NCBI GenBank assembly: GCA_902806565.1
Contig: CADCXA010000066.1
Coordinates: 496,001 to 560,000, forward strand
From: Hypoxylon rubiginosum
Lineage: Eukaryota > Ascomycota > Sordariomycetes > Xylariales > Hypoxylaceae
DNA length: 64,000 bases
Direction: 5' to 3'
Shown piece by piece: positions 47,628 to 62,019 of this stretch. How positions within the stretch are numbered: position 1 is the stretch's first letter; every line of letters begins with the position of its first letter. The notes below the pieces were generated by a model. The model did no database searches, was not told where the DNA came from, and was given only the letters and a program-made list of their open reading frames with translations. The position numbers and the translations under genes were made by a program.

Positions 47628-49216
47628 TTGGACGGAAGGGTACGTGCTGCGACCGTAGCTGATAACCTTGCGTGTACCTAATTCTTCGCAGCGTTACGGC
47701 CCTCGTATAAATATCAACGTATAATACAACTTGTCGAAGTTGGCCGCGGCACAACATGTCGCCCTCAAAAATATTGGATGGATCAAGAATTTTTTTAAAT
47801 TGCTGTGTGACCCATCGTATTATCACCCACTCGTATTGCATTTGAAAATACCTATTAAGAAATAATAGGTTGGTATAAATACACCGAAGTTTATTGGGGG
47901 CTGAAGATCTCTACCCTGCTGTGCCGCTAGCCTACAGGTAAGCTGCGGGGAGAATGTACCTGAATGTCAGCTATATTTTGAATGTTAAGCAGCAGACTAC
48001 CATCTAACCGACATACCTCCACCCCTTGAAATAGCCCAATTCAAACACCAGTTGAGGTTTTTCTGAGTTTAGTTCGAATCATTCTTGTTATCCCTTTTAT
48101 TATTTTTCTTTTATATATAGCACTATATTCTGTCACATTTCTACTGTACTAAGCATGACGCCTTTTTGTTGCCAAGCTAGGTGAAACAAGAATATGACCC
48201 CTATTACCCTTTTGTCGCATAGCTCAAGTCTACCAAGTAGTTTGCTTTATTAGATAGTCTATACAAATGGATATAGGGGTTTCCGAACTATTATCAGATA
48301 ATATCAAATGGATCTATAACGAATGAATGAACTGATGAAGGGGTGACTACAAAGAAAAGAGATAAAAACCATGGCCCGAATCTACGACTCCAGCTTCTAC
48401 CTTAGACCAAATGTTCTAGTATGTGGACCACCCTACCGGTAGCATAGGTCTCAAGTTTAGCACACACCACTAAGCTGAAGGAGTGTTACCCGAGCTTCTC
48501 TTGGTAACTTTTGGAGGTATTATATAAGTCTTACGAGCCCGATACCGGGCATATCTCAAAAGACCCTCACATATTCACACAATACCAACGCAATATAATG
48601 TTGAAATGTGAATTTCTCTTCCGCTCTCTCTCCGTCTCTTCTTCCCTCGACCCGTTCTCCGTACGCCTAAAAGTCTTATTTACTAAGAACAGTAAAGGTG
48701 TGGCGCTCCTATTGAATACCTAAAACCTGGTTAAACCTAACCCGCCTTGCTTTATCCATGCTCCCAATGCTCCACCCCCTTTAACAAGAAAAAAATAAAT
48801 AAAAAGCGCCCCGATGCATCGTCCTGCCCCAAAGGTATCACACCCAGTCCCCAACAATAGACGCGAACAGCCGCGTTTACACACGCGTGCCAATAGGGGG
48901 AAATATGTAGTAGTGGTAGAAAAGAGCCCGGCCTAACAGGTGTGTAACGTCATCATAATGCCGTCAAGGAGGATCTCATGATAAAAACAAAGCAAAAAAA
49001 AAAAAAAAAAAAAAGAGTATGTGAAGGCAGCCGACGCGAACCCCTATTTAGGGCTGCGTATTCTAATAGCCCGATGATCGCCAAATCGCTCGCTCGACTA
49101 GACGACCAGCCAGCCCCGTCCCACTGATAGATCTACTCCGTATCGATACAAGCCATAAAACAGTATTAACAACAAGCAAGCTCATAGGTGGGTAAGCTTT
49201 TCCCCGAACTAGCTGT
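47628..49216. other. Intergenic gap, no gene seen
   Basis: Upstream of DUF3176 and 3' flank of MED12. AT-rich, with a poly-A run at 48994-49014; no gene supported. Confidence 0.5.
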
Positions 49217-52200
49217 TCACTTAATCTTCCTGGCATCGAATAGCGTCAAGCTTAGGCTTGTATCGTTTTCGCCCACGTTAGGGGTCGGTTCGTTGAGGAT
49301 TTCCCACCGTCTGAATACGAACGGCGTCAGCTTCTCGGGTGTCATGGTTATGCCTAGCGCCAACGCCCTCCTCTCTTGTATCCCCGGCGGCGGCTTGTCG
49401 CGGTGCGATAACATGAAAAATTCTGCTGGGTTCGGCGCGTAGCTAAACAGATACCTGACTCTAGGATCAGCTGTGGCGTCCCTTACCGCGCGCACACACT
49501 GGAGACGTGCGTCTTCAGGCAAGCCGTCAACGAGTGCGAGCGCGATATCAAAGGCCTTTTGTCCGAGGTTGGAGGACGGGTGGCTGTCGAGTTCTTGGAC
49601 GAGACCTGCGAGAATGACTAGGGCACGAGCACGGACCTCGCCACCGCCAGACAACTTTGACACATCTATCGTACCGGTGGAAGGTGAAGTGTATAGAGTT
49701 AGATAGGAGAAGACAAGGGGTAGCCAGTGTGAGAGCACAACCATTTTTAGTGATGCGCATTCGTTGTTTTTCGATGCCATGATATCCCATAAGTCGGCAA
49801 GCTTATCGACTAGGGCGCTGGACAGTGGAGAGACCTTTGATCCCGAGCTTCCGCGGAAGATGGAGTCGATGACTGTCAACAAGTTCTCCGCCATATGGAT
49901 ATCCTTGTCGAAGACAGTATCTCCGGGGGGATTCTTGAGAGACGGAATGAGATCCAAAAATCGGGACTCGGCTCGGTTTCGCATATGCTGCGTGATATCA
50001 GAGCTTAGGGAGGGGAGCATGCCCGTCCACATAATATTATTGGCGTCGATAGCGTTGTCGATCGCTTTTGTTAGAAGCTCAAATTGGGATTGAAGCCTCT
50101 CTGATCCTTCAGGCCCACCCGAATCGTCGGTTGCTAGGTTGAGGGAGAGCTTAACCTGGCAGAACGGCAGGGTAAATTCATTTGACAACTCTAGAACTTG
50201 CTCGAAAGATTTCTGACCACCGCCGTCATCGGGGACTAGCAGCTTCGTAGTCCAGGTCTCGATCAGCGCAGCTAACTTCGGGTCAGGGCTCTTCAGCGAA
50301 AGTGTTTGGCAGGCCGCCATTGGATCGACCAGTACCAAACGGCGGAGAAGTTCGAGCAGCTGTGTCTTAGTTTCTTCCTCGTCGAGCGGCTGATGGATCG
50401 GTACATGCTGATTACAAGAAGCCGAATACTCCGCTAGAGCCCCGCGAATCAGGGGCATTATTTCCTTCGCATGCTCACGCCGAGCATGATCTTGTATGAT
50501 GGTAAAGCGATAGCAATCCTCAGAGGTCATAGCCGGACTCGGACTAAATGGCATCATTAACATCTGCAGAATTTCCTGCATATAGATAGAGGTAGATCCG
50601 ACGGCACTCGGTCGGAACTGTGTGGCTTGAAGCTGGCTTCTGGGAGCGGTTGCGAATAGCATCGAAAGCGATAAGCAACCTGAGCTAATGAGCGGTGGTA
50701 ATAGCTGGTGGATGGGGGGTCGATTTGTGAGTTTGCGAATATGCTGGACCCAACCTCTCATGAGCGTATTGAAATGTTGAATATCAAACACGCGTAGTCT
50801 TGTAAGGAGGATACAACAAAGCCGTTGTCGTTCGTCAGCTTTGCCCCAGTAATTTTGAAGCTTCTTGATGATTGCGTGGAACAAGCGCTCCATTGTAGGT
50901 CTGTCGGCGCTCGTGTAACTGGCCAGCTTCTCAATCTGCTCGCTCAACTCTGTCTCGGCATCTTGAAGTTGCGTAGCCATATTGTCAGACAGTGGTGACG
51001 AGGCGTCAGCAGCACTACTGCGGTCTATCCGAATCAAGTCAGCTTGCAGTTGTGCTGCAACGTCCTCTAAACCGGTCAACCGGGGCGCCAAGTCGGCGAG
51101 GGAAGCAAGTAGCGGACGCGCGCTAAGGCCTTGTTCTTCCATAATCATTTTGAGCCGCTCGTAAAAATCTTGGAAGAGAGACTTGACGGCTCCGGTCGCG
51201 GCAAAAACTGGTAGGTGAAGGTTGACGGTATCGGCACAGCATGCTAGGAGCTCGGAATTAGAAGACGAGACCATGAGCTTCAAAACATTCTCAAGCATAG
51301 CATATTCCTCGGTAGTTTCCAGTAATGCTCGGACTGCTTCAAAGGTTGCTTTGGGAAGCTCGACACCACCTTTCCCCGACTGCAAATTTTGCGCAATTCC
51401 ACCAATAAAAGCATCACTAAGCCATGAAGATATCGTCGTCTTGAGGGAACGACTACTCAATCGGATTAGTTTCGACAGTTTCTTCAAACTCATAGCCTTC
51501 TTTTGTAATAAGGGGTCATCCGAGTCCAGCGGAATGGAGAGTGTTTTCTTCACATGACTAATCGCCATTGCAATATCCCTCGATTCGAAATCGACCGAGA
51601 AAGCAGCTCTTCGAAGCAACGTCGCTCGTAGGTTTCTCATGGAATCATTCAGGGAATGGATCGGGATCTCCACGAGAAGCCTCGTGATACATGGCCCGTC
51701 CGGGTTGGTTTCCGTAGGGTCGAAGATACCGCCCCTGGCTATGAGCCATTGCATATATTGAGGAACTGAAAAGTGGCCGGAACGAGCGAGCTCCGACACA
51801 AAATGGTATACGAGTTGCTTGCGCGCATTTTCCTGGAGCGCATCGGCATCCAAGAAATCCAGAACAGCCCTCGTGACATCAATATCCGAGGCTTCTGGCG
51901 ACCGTAGAAGCGTAGCAGCAACGTACACCTTCGCAATCCCAGGACGATACAGCGACGTACACCACTCAAGAATTGTCCTTATTACGGATAACTTGTTCTC
52001 ACTCGTCTTCCAAAGCCGTTTAGGGATGGTATCGTCAAGGGGGGTTCGGTGTATGCTATCAAGTAGTTGTACCACTATGCTTCGGAGAGCAGGTTGTGAT
52101 TTAGCATTAGAGCTCGTTAGATAGTCATTGCGCAAGCCGACCGACTTCAGTAGTTTCGATCTAGATTCATTGTTGGTTGATTCAGGGGAGACGAGCAAAG

Positions 52201-53879
52201 AGTCGCGATATTTAAACCAGGTCCCGGGATTGATGAAATTCTCCGGACTGGTTAGTAATAGGGATTCCACGAGCGACTGCAATCTCGTAGAAAGAGGAAG
52301 TAGAATATCTCGATCGGGATGGAAGTAAATCTGATCATGGGTTTAGCGCTGGAATAATCGGATATTAGGGACACTTACAGCAGAGTGGTGGCTTAAAATA
52401 ACGCTGATTAAGCGTCGCCCATGCCTCCGTAGTTTGAGGAGATCTTTCCAGTATATCTGAACAATTAGAAGCCACATGGGCAGCTTGGCTTGGTTGCTGT
52501 TCTCCAAGCCGGAGACGAGCCAATCCATATAATGATCGCGGTCCAGGAGGTGTTCGGCGTAAAGATGAGTAGCAAGGCGGATACTGTAAGTATGTGATTA
52601 GCGCAAAGGCCACCCTTTAACGAGAGAGCACGGTCACTTACGCATATGTGACTTTGGACTTCCAATCATTCTCGCTGAATGCATTGACCACAGTCTCGAC
52701 AAACTGTTCCACGAACACAGTCCAGTCTCTGATCCATTTGGCTTCTCCGCCCATCACAAAAGTGCCGTTCACCCCCTTCCTCTTGAATGCTCGGATCTCA
52801 TTAGCACCGACGCACTTCGCAAGCCACACAGCACGATCCGTTGGTACATTCTTGTTCAGGCACTGGTCAAGTAATATCTTTCCACGAATGCCGTGGGGGA
52901 TCGTCCGGCTAAGACGCCGGAGAGAGATAGCAGGATTCGCAAGGTCCTTAAGCCATATTTCCCTCTTCGTATCGGTCAACGTGACTCGAGGCGGCGGCTT
53001 GAAGGTAGAGGCCGATGTGATCTGGCCGCTATGTCTCCTGGAGTTCATTATACCAGTGAATATGGTGGAGAGAGTGTGAAGGCCGCTCTTATGCTTCAAG
53101 GCAGGAAACAACGGGGCTTTTGCGGATGAAGCCTCCTGCGTGGATTGCGCCGGAGCTTTGTCAAAGTATCCATGCTTAATGATACTATCCGAGAACTGGT
53201 CTTCCGCATGCCCTCCATTCCAAGCATAGAAATCGGCAAAACCTAGTCCTACGTCAGCGCGCGCACGAGCGGATTTATCCTTATTCTTGGCTGTACCAAT
53301 GGGCTCTGCCTTGCCCATGTTGGGGTAGCGAGGAGCGATCGACGGGGTCTCGAGCGAGAACGGCTTCGGACGAGCATCCTTCTTAAGAGGCGTAGTTGTG
53401 GTGCTCGAAGGCTCCGGCCGCTTAGTGGGTACAACGAATCGGGCTCGGCGAGGAGGCATAGGCAGAGGGGCCGAGTCTTCGTCGGCCGTCTGGCATCTCG
53501 ACGTATGGGGAGTCATATCGCCAGCGTCCGAAGCATCGTTCATAGACATGACCCGCGATGGGGTGAAGGCTTTGCTGGCCGATATAGCATCCAAATGCTG
53601 CGGGGATTCGCTGAAACCGGGATGCTCGATGCCATCGTTGGCGAGCTCGAGCTTGAGTCTCGACCCTCCCCGCCTCGGGAGGGTGTTATATCGGCCCTGT
53701 GCGACATCGCCGAGGTCGGGAGTCTGTTCGGTGAGGGTCTCTGATTTCCGTATGGGGGACTGGGGCAGGTATTGTTGGGAGAGAGTTCGCTGGTGGGTAG
53801 GGGACTGCGACAGCCCCGAGCCGCTTAGTGTTCTCTGAGGCTGTCGCTGAGGGACGGCCATAGGGGGCCTAGAGGTCAT
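49217..53879 (-). CDS. SRB8: Mediator kinase-module subunit Med12/Srb8
   Basis: Three exons: 53879..52642, 52583..52379 and 52330..49217; 1518 residues. The first 300 residues are Pro/Ser/Arg-rich and disordered. The diagnostic N-terminal Med12 block follows: LLDQCLNKNVPTDRAVWLAK, GANEIRAFKRKGV, EAKWIRDWTVFVEQF. It runs over the first intron into YAEHLLDRDHYMDWLVSGLE, the part that activates CDK8. The long remainder is helical repeat. Srb8 with Srb9, CDK8 and cyclin C forms the reversible kinase module that represses or tunes RNA polymerase II Mediator in the nucleus. Length and order match other ascomycete Srb8 proteins. The two short introns (58 and 48 nt) were placed by phase and by the conserved YMDWLVSGLENS stretch. 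Confidence 0.95.
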
Positions 53880-56800
53880 CGCGGGCGAGCGATCCGTAGA
53901 TGCGCCATGTCTTTAGGTGTTGTTCGGTTGAAGTGTTGCGTGGATGGTGGATGGTGGATGGTGGATGGGTTGGAAACGGAGCGGCAATATCGAGTCCAGG
54001 GATGCGATATATCGCGAAGCTCGGATGCGGATCGACTTGGCCTTCGGCTATGCGGGTACGAGAAGGGATGATTAGATGAAGCGAGATGTGTATAGTAGAT
54101 GGTAAATTTTGGTATATGCCGTAGATGTTAAGATATGCAGTAAGATGCTGATTAGCTCGGAGAGGTGTTTCTTATGATTACTTAGCCTTAGGTATGCATA
54201 CAGACAGACAGACACACACACACACACACACACTTTCCGCCTCACACAGACACACAGACAATCCGCAGCGGCGATTCGGTAGTAGTGGGCAAAGGCAGGT
54301 AATCGGGGTTGCGGTATGTGCGTCTAGGGTGGCCCATCATTTGGAGTATTGGCATTCAGCATTGGCATTGGCGTTGGCGTTAGTTATCCATTAGCATTCG
54401 CAATGGGTAGCAACCAGTGGCCATTGAGAGAACATCTGGGCCAGTAGGCAAGGCAAGTTGAACATGTGGACGGTAGGGAACAGTATTGGACTAAAGGGCT
54501 AAAGGGCTAAAACGGGCTTAATGGGCTAATGGACTACTAATGGACTACAGGACTACAGGCGTGGGCGCGGGCAGCGGGCGGCCTAGGGAGCGAGGAATCG
54601 CCTAGGATTGGGTCATTTACTGGGTTTCGTGGTTTGGTTAGGCATGATCTGCGTGGCATGAGTGGGCCATCTCTAATAGACCTGTAGGCCACGCTCCAGC
54701 AGGCCCAGTCAGCCCAGTACACAGGGAGGGCCAAGGGTTAAAAAATGGTCAGGGGGGTGGGATCGGAAGCGCGGGAAAATATGCGAACTGACACCATCGC
54801 TCAACTTAAACAATTATCGAAATATATCGGTACTGTACGGTTATAGACCCTTTGTATGTATTGTTTCCGCCCTTTTGTGCCTCGAAGGTACTTGGTCATA
54901 TTACGTAGCCTGCCCTGCGTACAGTAGCATCTCGTACGTGTCTCTATATTTCTAACACTGTACTGTACTCTAAGCACTTATTAATCACCGTGTGAGCATC
55001 CAACTTGACAAATACGGTGGACCCCCGGCGAATATTAATAAAAGGGCCAACGTATCCGGACATGACAACAACCGGACAAGCAAAAGAAGAAAAAAAACCA
55101 ACCAGAAAACGGAAAACGGAAAATGGTCGACGAGATAGACATCCATCTGGATATGACCGCATGTCCTTGGCACTCCTTTCAGCTCAAGCAAGATGACAAG
55201 TAAGAAGGCAAATTTAACGATAAACACCGTCTTGGCCCATCTATATACGTCCCTGAAATAGGTAGTAGAGATACTCCTAAGCCAGACTAAAATTATTCAG
55301 TCCGGTCTTCTAGACCATGAGAAACAGTTTAACAGCCCTTACCTTACATCTTTAGCATTGCCCTGTAAATAAAGGGGGCGACATACAACATACAACTATC
55401 TCGGGGGCTGCAAGGGCAGCGTCGCTACGTGTGCGACCTGCGGCTATCGTGGGAAATCGGGTTACACGTACAGTAATCTTCAGCTCCTTCGGCTTTCTTC
55501 CTGCCGCTGCCGCCAGGACTTGCTTCAACTTGCCTCCATGCTTGCTTGCATTGCCTTTAAACTTGCTTGCTGCGTAGCTACCTTACCATCATAACACACA
55601 CATGTCTAAGCTGGCAACCTAACGGTAGGTACATACATACATAATAGATGACCTACGCAACGGGGCTTCGTTCGGGCTTCGGTAGCTGAGCCTGGATTAA
55701 TTTACGAGCTACCTGAGGTAAGACGGGCGAAAACAGCTTACGCACTATCGCGCTATCCGTCCGTAAATAAGGGCTTCGCTCTACCATATTTTGCCTTATG
55801 TACGATAGACGACGGAGTTAAAGGAAGCCCGCTTAGGAGAGAGTGGCAATTGATGAAAAGGGGTTCGAAGCCGAACCGAAGCCCTGGACAGCCTAATCCG
55901 CTAGCTTGCCGGGTTGGCCGGGCCAGATTTCGCGATCCTCTCCGTTGGTATTGTGTTACGATTACAATATCATACTAGTAGTATTAGTATGTAAGTATAG
56001 TCGGTCTAAAATGTATTGAGGCTAGCTGGTCATCACTGACCAGTGGTCACCAGAATCACTGAATTGTCATGTAGTTCAACGATGACAATCATATGTAATC
56101 ATCCCCAATCACGAGACGATGGCGCGGTCCGGCCACGACAGCAGGTGTTAGTTGTCACCAGCGCTTGGTTCTTGGTTCGTGATGCCTAAGCTAATAAAGA
56201 TCCGAGTACCGTAACGGTAGGATCAGTGACCAAAAAAAAACACCTCCAACCGAGCTGTGTCTCTTTCGTGTAAGAAGAATTATTAATCACCGAAAAAAAA
56301 AGAACGCTTCCCCCTGATGGAAATCCTCGTGTCTGTTATCAATCAAGGAAAAAATCCCAACTCCGTGCCTCCTCGGGAATCCTATTGGGGCTTTTGTAAC
56401 ATTTGAATAGCTCTGGCCGTTGCTTTTTCCTCCCCCGAAACTTTCTTGTCTCCCCCCAAGGCTGGTGGCCCTATCAGCCAGCCCCAGATGCAGGTCATCA
56501 ATAACCCGCGCCCAATATGTAACTTATGTAACTTATCTGTATTACTGTCTGTATCTCTGACAAATGGTTGACCGAGTCTCGTCTGCGCTTCTTAGAACAC
56601 GATCCCCGCAACCAATTGCCGTAAAGGGTGAGGGTGTGGATATCGTCTTTCGCTGGATACCCATTCGGCCGTCGTAACTGTCGTGTATCCCAAGCCTACA
56701 TTGCTTAATGCAGGATCGATTCCCGTCTGTGTTACATATGCGGATGAGGAGTTTCTTGTCTTCGTCTACTTTATCTTGGGTCAGGTTAGGTTAGGAGGTA

Positions 56801-58114
56801 TGTTTGATGGCGACGGCGGCGACGGCAAGGTCATGCAGCAAAGGCCACTGACTCCTTTCTCTCTTAGCGAGAGGAGTATATTCCTTCCTTATTGAGGAAT
56901 GGTCCGTAGAAGCATACTATCCTCGCTAAAGTTGTCAATACTTGCTTTTTGTTTGTCGGTTTCCTGCAAGGGCAATGGGCGGTTCGTCCAATGATCGCGG
57001 TCATGAATGTCCTTACCGAACTTGTCATTGCATATCGAGATGCGGTTGGACGCACGAGCGAACAGAGTCACAGGCACAGGCGAATATCTCTGTAAAAAAA
57101 AAAAAAAAAAAAAAGACTATAATCCGAGCTGTAAGAAATCAGTTCCGTTATGTGGCTAGAATCAGCTTATGATTCCGTAGTATACTTTGGAGAAATTAGA
57201 TATGACAAATCATCTTCCTCTCATTGTTCGTCGTCGTGGATTCACACTTTCGAGTCCTACCTCTCTTTATTCCACCTAAATTAAGCAACGCATGGGCTTG
57301 CTGCGTTGAGAGTTGAAGATGTCAGGATGACAAGCACCGCCGAAGCTGGAACCCGCAGACCAGGGTCTCGGCCAAAACAGACGTTCAATAGGAAGATGAG
57401 ATGGCAAGGGAGGTGACATCCAAGCTTCAGGATGTATGTAATACAGTCAGAGACCTTTTGATACTTATTATAGGGGAGATCGCAAGATGATCACCAGCCT
57501 GGGGAAGCTCAAAGTTCGTGGGACAAAATGCCTCCTGATAGGGAATAAAGTGTAAGTGTAAGTGGAAGTGGAACAAGTACCGAGCGAGTATGGCGGCTAC
57601 GGTGGGCTGCTCCGCCATTTCCCACCTCTTAGGGACTTTTTCGGTTCTTCGCTATCGTATGCAAGATGGGTGACACAAAGGAACACGAAAGTGACTGAAT
57701 GAGACGAGACGAGACGGGTGTTGGTAACCTCATGTCGACGCTGAATATTTTATCGATGTGAGAGGTGAATAGGCTATACCTAGATGGCTAGAGCTTGGGG
57801 GGATTGCGTAGTACAGCACAGTATATTTCTATTAGATCTATGACTGAGCTCCCCGCCCTGTGGCTTTATCGGCAAATTGTGGAGAAAAGGCCCAAAGCTG
57901 CGAGTTCGAGAGAAAAGGGGGTTAGCGTTCCGGGGTGAGACACCCCTGTCCCCGGCCCCCAATTGCCAACCCTGCAGCAACGGATCTCGACGACATCGCA
58001 TCTCCGTTGTCCAACGTTTTTTAATTATATCTTTCTAATTGCCAGAGAGTAGCAATAATCCCGAGGTCCGAAACCCGAGAAAAGAAAGAAATAACAGGAT
58101 ATCATCATCACCAG
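53880..58114. other. 4.2 kb gap, no gene seen
   Basis: Upstream of MED12 and of the Asterix gene. Contains a GGATGGT repeat (53941-53969), a (CA)n run (54200-54233), GGCTAA/GGACTA simple repeats (54490-54560), ACCTAC motifs and a poly-A run (57094-57114). Several short open frames show no coding character. Confidence 0.5.
54200..54233. repeat. (CAGA)n/(CA)n microsatellite
   Basis: CAGACAGACAGA grading into a pure CA run, upstream of MED12. Confidence 0.9.
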
Positions 58115-58670
58115 ATGGCGTCTAAGAAGGATATGCGCCGGCCCGATCTGGGTGAGTAACCCCCTCCCCCCTAAACGAACCCTCGTTCGAGCGCATCCAT
58201 CCCGTCCCCGTCGCAACGTATCGCGAACCGCGTCGCATTAACCATGGTATAACCCGCTATAGTCGTCCCGTACCAGGAGCCCGCGCCCAAGGGCGACGGC
58301 GCCGAGTTCTCCTCGACGCTGTCGTCGACCCTGCCCATGGCCGCCATCTTCACGCGCAACCGGTACATCGGCTGGGCCTCGGTCGTCTTCAGCATCCAGG
58401 GCTGGCTAGGCGAGAGCGAGGACGCCAGCAAGAGCAGCAGCGGCACCCCGGGCTACTTCACCATCGGCATGTCCGGTAGGTCCTCCCATTCGATTGCCCC
58501 CCCCCCCCCTTCGTCCCTCTTGCGTAAAACATTATGGATAGCTAATGATTCCGACGAAATAAATAGTAATGGCCCTCGCCGTCACCTACCTTCCCATGTT
58601 CCTCCCTCCGCAGCCTGGCTCCCGACCGGCGACTACTACTGGGCCCGCGGCTCCAGTGGCTGCGTAGACG
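58115..58670 (+). CDS. Asterix/UPF0139-family small ER membrane protein
   Basis: Three exons: 58115..58151, 58263..58475 and 58567..58670; 117 residues. The start MASKKDMRRPDL runs over intron 1 into VVPYQEP, the family's charged N-terminal motif. Two hydrophobic segments follow (NRYIGWASVVFSIQGWLGES and, over intron 2, GMSVMALAVTYLPMFLPP), then a Pro/Ala tail. Asterix (WDR83OS) pairs with CCDC47 in the PAT complex that guards transmembrane helices during insertion at the ER translocon. Choosing the frame starting VMALAV in exon 3 is supported by phase and by the family's conserved second helix. The other frame gives an unlike, Trp-rich tail. Confidence 0.85.
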
Positions 58671-59439
58671 ACAGCGTGTAATGCGACGAATATAGAATGA
58701 ATCTAGATTAAAAAAGAGAAGAGGATGGTTGGTTGGTACAAAGTGTACTTGTAAAATTAGACAGGAAGAAGAAACCCACCTACTCACTCCACTTCGCCTA
58801 TAAACGCAACGAGCAGATACGGCGAAGTTTGACAAAGGCAGGATGGCAAATGGGGAAAAGATTAGATACGGTCTACGAATATTCGATTCAAGGATTTGTA
58901 TATATACCTGGGTATACTCACAGCCCAAGAACAAAATCATCACGTCTTGAAATTCATAATTCCAGTTATCATTAGAGGTAGCCAGTAGCCCCTAAGCCTT
59001 GGTCAACCTCAGGCACTTATACACCTACACCTTACACTACAAGCTATGCAGAAGCCAGTTGAGATGCAAAGACAAAAATAGCAGAAGAAGGGATATGCAA
59101 AAAAAACGCGATGAATGCCGTTGCCACCCCCCTTTCCGCAAGCGTAACATAGGAGGAGGTATTTGTGACAGAAAACAATGAGAAAACCCCATCCATCACA
59201 CCGTTCACCACCAAGCCTCCCTTCCCCATGTCCTCCCTTTTGCCAGTTTCAATCCACCGTAAGAGTTCAACATTAGGTAAAAGCGAATAGGAGCGAAAAC
59301 CCCACGAGAAGACACAATCTTCCGTCCTCCTATTTCCGGATTACACCAAACCAATTACTGGGCCATATCTCACAGCGTGTTCGTAGAAACGCCGACGGAA
59401 CCCCACTCAAATTAGCATATCAAAGATTCGCTCGTCCTT
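58671..59439. other. Gap between convergent genes, no gene seen
   Basis: 3' flanks of the Asterix and RhoGAP genes. Confidence 0.5.
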
Positions 59440-62019
59440 TTAGTCTTCGTCGAATATCTGGTACGTATTCTGCAGTATCGTGTCGACCACGCGGACCTGC
59501 CACCCGGCGTCCTGGATGTTGGAGCCCGGCGCCGTGCCCATGAGCGTCGGCCCGAACACGATGGCCAGGTTCTGCGAGTTCATGCGGTTGACGGCGCTGT
59601 GCTCGATCACCCTATGCAAGTGCAGCGTCAACGCCCGCAGCGTCGCGTAGTTGGGGTCCGGCAGCGCGTTGATGATCGCGTGCAGGCTGTCCCGCCGCAC
59701 GATGTCGTCGTCGCTCTTGGCCGCCTCGATAAACCCCGCGTAGTGCTCCGACGTCAGCAGCGGGTCCGGCAGATCCCGCAGGAACTGCTTCAGTAGACCG
59801 GCTACGCTGTTTACGTCGTGGAAGAAGTTTTCCGGATTGCGGAAGTCGAGGATAGGAGCATCTTCGTCTATTCCTTAGATTAGTAATTGTCTATAAAAAG
59901 CCATCAAATCAAATCGCAAAAAAAAGAAAGGAGGGGAGGACGAACTAGTATCGAACAAGTGTTTCAGCTTGTTAACGTGCGCCGTTGAACCAGATAGTCT
60001 GTAGATGCCCTCGACGGCAAGACCGTACAAGTCAACAGCTTGGATACACTGGCAGACGACATTTGGCACCGGCCCTCTACTGCTATCGTATAGTCGATCG
60101 AGGGAAACCCCGAAGATGGGTCCTCTGGATATCGTCGACGCCTTTGGCGCAGCCACAGCATTGGGGGGTGATGCCGAGCGTACGGGGGATTGTTCGTTAC
60201 GTGCGGCCGGGGGCTGAAAGGCCATTGGCCCGCCTTGCTGCTGAGGGCTCTGTCCTCGAGTTTGGTGGTTTTGGAACGGCAAAGCTCCAAGCTGTGGTGG
60301 ACCACCCATGCCGCCGTTAAATCGTGACTGGGCAGGAGGAGCTTGTATCGAATTTCGTGTATTGTATTGTGCTTGCGGTTGCATGCTGGATTGGTTCAGC
60401 ATTGCGCCGTGGCTAAAGCTTCTCTCATGCCCTGGTCCCGATGAAGGTCGTTGAGACGGTGCCACTCCCGGCGGAGGAGTGAAGTTTCGCGCAGGCCCCT
60501 GAAATCCTGACGGAGATGATATCGTATCGTAACCCCCGGTTCGAGAGCCCATTGATACTGGAGGTGGCATCTGTGTTTGCAAAGGGGACCCTTGTTGTTG
60601 AGACTGTGGTCGCTGCTGTTGCTGATGTATCTGTGTCACCTGATTCAGAGACATGTTCTGTTGGGGGTTTAAGACCTAGGTGGTGTTAGCATTCGATCTA
60701 ACCAAGCGTCGTGTGCTTATCACGTACGGGGTTTCTTTCATATTTGGGTTCCGATGATTTGGCAGGGACCTTGGTATGGAAACTGAAGACATAGTTCTCG
60801 AGGTCCTTCTTGTTATCGATGGCCTGGACGATTTCCTTTAAGCTGCGAGAGTGTTGACCTGGCTGAGTAGCGCTCTTAAGGGGACTGATTACTAATCCGT
60901 TGCTAAGTAATAGCTTCTCGTTGAATGAAGCTGGCATTCCGTTAGCATCTCGCACGAGCCTTGTCGAGGCTGACACTACTCACCAAACTTCTGCATCTGC
61001 AACGTCGTGCCAGAGTCGCACTCTCTGATCAGATCTTGCAGCGCCTTGACGGCTTCTGGGCGTGTGGAAGTCTCTACAGCAGACTTCTCAGACTGATATG
61101 TCTGAACCTTGCCCATGTAATCCGTATCCGCTGCTTGGACCTTACGTAGGAGATCCTCTTCATGTTGCGCCGCCGACTTGGGTCCCTTTATACCGAAAAC
61201 CCTCGGCCCTTGTCTCGCTTCGCCCGTTCTAACTCGGTCATACTCTTCGGCCAGCGAGTCGTACTTTGTCTTCGACTTGCGCATCGCATTCTCTACGTCG
61301 GTCAAGCGCTGTTCTGCTGCTAGGCCGTTCTGCTTCCATCCTTTGCGATGCTTCTCAGCTACCGCGGCCACCTCTAGCAGGTCTTCGTGCATCTGATGTA
61401 GAGATAGCGCAAACTGTACTCCGTTCTCGGCCATACGATCGTGTATCATGAGCATCTCCTCGAACGCCTGCACGAAGGATCCTTGTCTATGGTCTGCGTG
61501 GCGTATGCTGTCCTGCGTTGACCGGCATAACTTCTTTAAGCCTTTGGCATGCTGGTCTTCGAGGTCGGATCGCTTTTTCAGAAACGTGGCAAATTCCTAT
61601 CAACATAGCGCCGGTTAGCGACCAGATAATGAGTAAAGAACCTATGACTAGAGCGGCTAACCTTGGCAGCTGTGATGCTCTGCTTAAGTCTGTTCAGCAT
61701 GGTGGAAACACCGATCTGTACGAATCAGCCATGTTATTCTGCGATATCGGCGTATATTGGGAAACTGTACTTCCGAGGCAAGCACATCGTGCACCTGTTG
61801 GGGCATGTCGGGGCCAGTCGAGATGGGACTCATGGCTCTATGTTCAACACCGGCACCGTTACCGTTACCGGCACCGGCACCAGCACCGTTCGTTGGGGAG
61901 CCTCCATCATTCTCCGACGAGTGGCTGCCATTATTTCCTATAGACATGCTGCTAGGTTGTTCGTAATCTTGTACTTGGGGCGAGGTTAAGTCGTGAGACT
62001 GGCGGCCGTAGTCTGCCAT
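59440..62019 (-). CDS. RGD1: F-BAR / RhoGAP protein (Rgd1-like)
   Basis: Six exons: 62019..61771, 61715..61662, 61596..60984, 60930..60728, 60675..59946 and 59873..59440; 760 residues. After a Ser/Gly-rich start, the F-BAR domain spans about 85-370 (EFATFLKKRSDLEDQHAKGL, FVQAFEEMLMIHDRMAENG, and long helices with QTYQSEKSAVE). A Gln/Pro-rich linker follows. The RhoGAP domain runs from GPIFGVSLDRLYDSS to the end, with the arginine finger in VEGIYRLSGS and the NSQNLAIVFGPTLM helix. F-BAR binds curved plasma membrane, and RhoGAP speeds GTP hydrolysis on Rho3/Rho4-type GTPases in yeast Rgd1, controlling polarised growth. The fifth donor (GTTCGT) is weak, but phase and domain continuity support it. 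Confidence 0.93.
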